Notes under the pieces: generated by a model
Told to the model about the DNA's origin: nothing
The model's database searches: none
What the model saw: the letters and a program-made list of their open reading frames with translations, nothing else
Shown here: positions 63,898-64,000 of the stretch, one piece after another
Position numbering within the stretch: the stretch's first letter is position 1
How the letters are laid out: every line of letters starts with the position of its first letter
Source: Chromobotia macracanthus
Taxonomy: Eukaryota; Chordata; Actinopteri; Cypriniformes; Botiidae
NCBI GenBank assembly: GCA_036877525.1
Contig: JAZGTH010000014.1
Span: 1,169,501 to 1,233,500, forward strand
DNA length: 64,000 nt
Direction of reading: 5' to 3'
Made by a program: the position numbers and the translations under genes

Positions 63898-64000
63898 GTC
63901 AGTCCCAAAGCTACTGATACACACATGGGTGGTTCTGTTCCGAGTGTGTAGGGGTTTATTAAACCCCAGAAATGAGTAATATCTGACAAAACCTCGTGGG

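Overview
This is a vertebrate nuclear genome window, almost certainly from a teleost fish and perhaps an ostariophysan or cyprinid-like one. The genes are intron-containing with GT-AG junctions. The window is rich in CA/TA/CT microsatellites and carries degenerate teleost-type DNA-transposon remnants. The recognisable genes are fish versions of vertebrate genes. No bacterial, phage or CRISPR-like features were seen.

Layout. (1) 1-22366, plus strand: the 3' part of a giant transmembrane mucin gene of MUC3/MUC17 type. About 19.3 kb is one Ser/Thr-rich tandem-repeat exon with a 372-bp (124-codon) higher-order period. It is followed by an EGF-like module, a SEA domain spread over three small exons, a second EGF-like module, a transmembrane helix and a short cytoplasmic tail. 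The 5' end lies outside the window. The exon is open without a break from about 9.7 kb to 19.7 kb, but the first 9.7 kb carries single-base frameshifts and three scrambled segments that look more like consensus errors than biology. (2) 24.75-32.6 kb, minus strand: errfi1 (MIG6/RALT), the feedback inhibitor of EGFR-family kinases. It has three coding exons, an inferred 1.7-kb 3'UTR and an inferred non-coding first exon with a GC box and TATA-like box near 32.55 kb. It converges with the mucin gene. (3) 32.6-57.5 kb: a 25-kb gene-poor interval with simple repeats, MITE/Tc1-like remnants, a perfect hairpin and a striking cluster of perfect AP-1 heptamers (42.97-49.90 kb). (4) 57603-62356, plus strand: tas1r3, a class C taste-receptor GPCR, complete in eight coding exons (858 aa). 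Two introns are extra relative to the six-exon mammalian gene as I know it. (5) 63637 to the end, plus strand: the first two coding exons of an odad1/ccdc114-like outer-dynein-arm docking gene. Its upstream region contains an X-box-like and a forkhead-like motif.

The four genes do not form an operon or a single pathway. Neighbourhood of errfi1 and tas1r3 recalls human 1p36, where both map. I found no convincing new biological system. The most useful second-look items are the mucin exon (sequence quality, repeat architecture, repeated splice-donor-like motif), the AP-1 cluster, the lineage-specific changes in Errfi1, and the extra tas1r3 introns.
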